Part shown: positions 60,289-64,000 of the stretch, piece after piece
Numbering within the stretch: the first letter of the stretch is position 1
Layout of the letters: every line of letters begins with the position of its first letter
From: Ulota crispa
Lineage: Eukaryota > Streptophyta > Bryopsida > Orthotrichales > Orthotrichaceae
DNA: 64,000 nucleotides
Reading direction: 5' to 3'
NCBI GenBank assembly: GCA_963920765.1
Contig: OY987247.1
Span: 14,976,471 to 15,040,470, forward strand
The notes under the pieces: generated by a model
What the model saw: the letters and a program-made list of their open reading frames with translations, nothing else
The model's database searches: none
What the model was told of the DNA's origin: nothing
Made by a program: the position numbers and the translations under genes

Positions 60289-60574
60289 TTAAAAATGTAG
60301 GTGATATTTCTAAAATATTGGTGCAAGAAATGTGCCAAGGGCCGACCCTATGGCAGGGTTTTGTAATTTTCCATTTTATAAATATATAGCTCATCACCAA
60401 CATGCTAGAAGAATTTCAAGACATATCATACCAAAAACCTTGAGAATAAAATTATTTGTTTATTTGTGAAAATATTGGATCTAAACTCAAAATCTACTAA
60501 ACATTGAATTGTTCCAGTTTATAAATTCAGCTATAAAATGGCTTCCAACAACCAATCCTTTGAGATGATTTTAA

Positions 60575-61214
60575 CCCCAAAATGACATTGAGGACAAAAT
60601 GTGTCCTTGATCAATTTTGAAGTTAAATAAAACCCTACCAAATTGCTATTTTCATTAGATTATATTTTTTATTTTGTTTTGAAGTCTAGATTTAGCTTCA
60701 ACAATCTGATTTTGCAAATGATTGATTATGATTTTTCTATTCAAGATTTTGTGCGCGGGTGCCCATTGTAATCTTGACTTAATGTAGTGTTGAGGGCTCT
60801 TGGGAATGAGCCTCAAATACACTAGATTTTTGAAAAAAAACCACATTAGAAATTCATTAAAAAAATGGTAGAGTAGATTTTGAGAAACCATAAATTGATT
60901 GGGGTTATGCATCTTAGGCCCTTTAACCTTATATATTTTTGGTGACCCATTTTTTAAATTTGACATGCAAAAAGAAGACTGAGAGACTTCAAATCACTTT
61001 CACAGTTTTAACACCTCGTGATTAAACATTATAATCTTTCAATCCATAAGAGATATTGTTGTATTTTCTTTTCTAATGTGATCTCTAATTGTCTAGTTTG
61101 ATTTTATATGGTTACAATTAAAAAATAATTGATACTACTTATTTAAATTTTGACTTTTTGTTCAAATTATAACATATTCCTAGAAGCTCAAGAAATTATA
61201 GGGTCGTTTTGGGG
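60575..61214. mobile_element. piggyBac-like non-autonomous element (CCCCAAAAYGAC tip)
   Basis: TTAA (60571-60574), CCCCAAAATGACA; right end complement of CCCCAAAACGACC, then TTAA (61215-61218). The tips differ first at a CpG (T/C). The interior shares 'tattcaagattttgt' and nearby text with 28105-28764 and 11010-11643. Confidence 0.82.
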
Positions 61215-61548
61215 TTAAGGCTTACAAATAAGGATGTTAAACTAGCAACCAATCTCTTGTTTTTGTAACCTAGTATATATTGAAAGAACTTGGTGGCTAC
61301 CAACAATTATTTTGTTACAAAAATCACAAATTGAAGTTTTATAGCTCATATATTTTTAAATTTTCATAAATAGAAAATGAATGTCACATAATTTTTTTCC
61401 AAGAGACGTGGTTTTTGTCAAATACAGTAGTTCATGAGCCACAAGTTTGCAAGTTACATGTGAGTTGAAAAAAGGGGAGTTAACAAATAAGGGCACAACT
61501 TCTCAAAACAATTACAAACAAAGTTGTGTTTTGAGAGAAACCACTTAA

Positions 61549-61773
61549 CCTTTGAATGTCTGAGTGTGTTGCTACAATTAGTACCATATGAGGTGTTTTT
61601 CTTGTATTTGGAATAGATTCACACCTTTACTACATTTGAGATCAACAAAAAAATTGGAGAATAGATCAAAGCAGTTCTAGTGAGCTACTTGAGATCCTAA
61701 ATTAAAACTTCCTATTGGTAGCAAATGCCCTTATACGGTAGCGTATATACTATGCCCTATGGTCATTTAAGGG
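61549..61773. mobile_element. Short piggyBac-like MITE (copy of 60056-60288)
   Basis: TTAA (61545-61548), CCTTTGAATGTCT; right end complement of CCCTTAAATGACC, then TTAA (61774-61777). Homologous to 60056-60288 in the interior ('ctacatttgagatcaa', 'tagtgagct'). Confidence 0.85.
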
Positions 61774-61777
61774 TTAA

Positions 61778-62705
61778 AAGGGGCACACCAACACTTCTCC
61801 ACCCTTGGTTCATTGCTTGCCTCCAATTCTTGAACGCAAATTGCTTACATCTCTCATTGCCTAACAACGGGTACAATATTTAGTCAAGTTATCACTGCAC
61901 TTTCATTCAAAAACTAATTACAAATATCACAATACACCAAATATCATGGTTTTGATATAATCTAAAAGAGAATCTAGTCAAGGTTCTATATCAAGTTAAA
62001 AAAACCTTAACAAGTGAAGTATGTGTTAGTTATCAAGGTTTCAATGAGGTGGGGTGTGTTCTAAGCTCAAATTTGAAATTGCCCTATTATCACTCCCTTA
62101 GATATTTTTATTTCTATTTGTTGCTCAGACATGATCATATTTTGTCATTTTTGTCTTTGGCCTTCTTTTTCCTATCCTTGGCCTTTGTGGTCATTTAAAA
62201 ATGCTAGCTAAGTTCACAAAGTTAAGTTGTTTTTAGTTTTTTGCAATTGAAGTTGCTACAACTCAGGCTAGGATTATACCGTGTATGTCTAATTGAGGTC
62301 TTCTTAGTTAATACAATGTATCTTGAGCAAATTTGGTGAATTTTTTTTTCATTTTTGAGTAAAGAACTCTGAGACCTTTTTTGCAATACTGGTGAGCCCA
62401 AATTTGAAGCATATCCCTAAATAATATGGGTATTTGAAACAGAGAAATGAGAATAGGATAAACTACCTATACTCCTAAGAATTCCTCTTCAAGAGTGTTA
62501 GTTATATTGTATATGTGTTGTGTCATTTTCTAAGCACTTCCCACAACCCACTTGATCACAACCCACTAGATCATACATCTCATTTTTTCTAAGGTTAAAA
62601 GAAGCAACCTTTGTTGGCCAGCCAAGCTCCCCAATAATATGGTATAAAAACAAGTGCGGCTGTACCATATTTTGTAGTTACTTTTGAACTACAAGTATGC
62701 CCTCG
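61778..62705. other. Spacer, no gene recognised
   Basis: AT-rich, no coding frames of note and no terminus found. Confidence 0.35.
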
Positions 62706-62752
62706 ATGGATACCCCTGAAGTTTGCAATATTTGTTCATATGCCCCTGTGTC
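62706..62752. mobile_element. Solo TIR fragment of the MULE-type MITE
   Basis: 'ggatacccctgaagtttgca' and following 'tcatatgcccctg' match the outer TIR of 10496-10889. No second TIR was found nearby, so this is a remnant. Confidence 0.6.
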
Positions 62753-62900
62753 ACGACCCTTGTCACAATCAATAATGGATGAATGATGAATAAATTAACT
62801 AATTCATGATGGAATGTGAATTAGTGGATATGTTGTAAAGGTCTAGAGGCAGACATCTTTGGATGATGGATTTGTGTATTGGAGTTAGACAATTTCATTT

Positions 62901-63100
62901 GAATGATAAGTGTACGGGATGTACATTGAATGATAAGTGTATGGGATGTACATTGGATGATAAGTGTACGGGATGTACATTGAATGATAAGTGTATGGGA
63001 TGTACATTGGATGATAAGTGTACGGGATGTACATTGGATGATAAGTGTATGGGAGGTACATTAAATAACGGGTGTATAGCATGTACACTAGATGATAAGA
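62901..63100. repeat. 27-bp minisatellite, about seven units
   Basis: Units begin 'gataagtgta' at 62904, 62931, 62958, 62985, 63012 and 63039 and then degrade. The period is a multiple of three, so all frames stay open. The plus frame 62863-63138 reads as a DKCxGCTLx nonapeptide repeat (CxxC in each unit) and the minus frames as Tyr/His/Pro repeats. Differences between units change amino acids (Thr/Met, Asn/Asp), as expected for non-coding minisatellite drift. Confidence 0.92.
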
Positions 63101-63454
63101 CAAAATGTTGGAACGCAGGGTTAGATAACTTCAAGTAAAAGATGAGATAAGATATGAAATTGTACTTAAATTATTTCTAAGTATAATTGAGATTTTACTT
63201 TAGTGGATGGTTTTAGATGGAAATTAAGAATAGAAAGCTAAAGCTAGTTTAAAAAACCCTAGTTTAATTAAAAGACTAATAGTTTTTGAGATTATAAGAT
63301 GGGGCTTAGAGGGTGAGGGGGGTTAACTCCTTTTGGGAATTAATCTCTCTCCATGGTTGGGTAGTTGAGCTATTTCTAGTCTTTATAGTTTATTGTATGT
63401 AGATTATTGTTTTATTTTAGTATTTAAATGATTTAAGTTAAAAACTATGGGATG

Positions 63455-63703
63455 TTCATAACACCTTGGATTTTTAGATATTGTGCAAATATTCTTGACT
63501 TAGTTTCATAATTGCAAAAACACCCTACTCCTCAGTTATCAAAAATGCATGTGACCTACCAAGAAACTTGAAAGGCTCATCACCACACAAGCCATGCCCA
63601 AAGGTAGGTGACATGCACTTTTGATAAATGTGGAGTAGGATAATTCTGCAATTATGAAAACAAGTCAAGGATATTTGCGCAATATTTGAAAAGCCAAGGT
63701 CAT
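63455..63703. mobile_element. Fold-back MITE with ~100-bp arms
   Basis: The left arm from about 'aacaccttggatttttaga' pairs with the right arm ending 'aaaagccaaggtcatatg'. Inner parts match over 'cttgact', 'tcataattgca', 'cctactcc', 'tatcaaaa' and 'gcatgtgacctacc'. Imperfect. No certain TSD. The frame at 63525-63770 is an artefact. Confidence 0.7.
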
Positions 63704-63849
63704 ATGTACAAATGTTACAAATTTCAGTGATATCCAACAAATTTTCTCTACAATTATTTTGTGATTTCATACCCCTTGTTTGCTAAATTTGCCAAAAGCA
63801 TAAAGAAAAAACTTTTGAGGCAATTTGTAGGTCTCCACTTAGGGGAGAA

Positions 63850-64000
63850 ATGATTGGTGGCTATGGTGGGGGCAAGGCTTGAGTAGACAAAATGGAGAGC
63901 CTAGGCTCTTGAGCCACATACCATGGGAGGGTCAGTAGTTCAAATTGCTAGTCCCATGTTGTAGGGCCGCGTCGTGCAGGGTCCAACTAACATTTTCAAA
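63850..64000 (+). mobile_element. Possible tRNA-related SINE head, cut by the window end
   Basis: TGGCTATGGTGGG resembles a Pol III A box, and AGTTCAAATTGC about 75 bp downstream resembles a B box. The spacing is longer than in a tRNA and the element cannot be followed past the window end. Confidence 0.25.

Noticed and set aside
63323..63326. Another piggyBac-like right end (GGGGGG before TTAA)
   Set aside because: No matching left terminus was found upstream and the tip does not extend to the family consensus.

Overview
This is a gene-poor stretch of AT-rich eukaryotic nuclear DNA, almost certainly from a land plant. The evidence is one intact gene of the plant DUF616 (TOD1/MUCI70-type) family, CACTA-, Mutator- and Tourist-like MITEs, and a possible tRNA-derived SINE. 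The piggyBac-type content makes me suspect a non-seed plant (fern, lycophyte or bryophyte), because piggyBac is patchy in plants. I cannot name the species. I see no bacterial or organellar gene, no rRNA and no functional tRNA. I also recognise no LTR-retrotransposon coding sequence.

The single convincing host gene lies at 7694-9301 (+). It is an intronless 535-residue type II membrane protein with a DUF616 glycosyltransferase-like domain. Its 5' leader carries up to three upstream ORFs. Its GC content is far above that of the flanks. I found no neighbouring host gene that would act with it.

The dominant theme is DNA transposons that insert at TTAA. About two dozen elements, roughly 26 kb or 40% of the window, run from TTAA-CCC(C)TNANNGNCC to the inverted copy of that terminus and TTAA. 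This is the signature of the piggyBac superfamily. Most are 0.23-1.2 kb non-autonomous copies at 181, 11010, 12093, 13232, 20796, 23950, 26093, 27126, 28105, 29729, 31424, 35670, 36554, 36961, 48300, 51882, 55098, 56695, 60056, 60575 and 61549. One is an 8.36 kb GC-richer element (39851-48205). Its minus strand holds a multi-exon piggyBac transposase that keeps all three catalytic Asp codons but has several nonsense codons. Two insertions have an empty counterpart elsewhere in the window (13232-14153 against about 25632; 31424-31821 against 54134-54137), which shows insertion exactly at TTAA.

Other elements: a PIF/Harbinger-like element with a degenerate spliced transposase (17146-19031), a MULE-type MITE with a 9-bp TSD (10496-10889), two MITEs flanking a (TA)18 tract (3457-4300), a Tourist-like MITE with TTA TSDs (39302-39463), CACTA-like hairpins (14769, 19928, 21892), a hAT-like element containing a nested piggyBac-type insertion (20189-21854), and several fold-back MITEs. 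Minisatellites and tandem arrays occur at 5460-6300, 10698, 36488, 57114 and 62901. The remaining AT-rich spacers (1.1-3.4, 9.3-10.5, 15.6-17.1, 22.0-23.5, 32.2-34.0, 38.2-39.3, 49.2-51.9, 59.0-60.0 and 61.8-62.7 kb) hold nothing I can identify.
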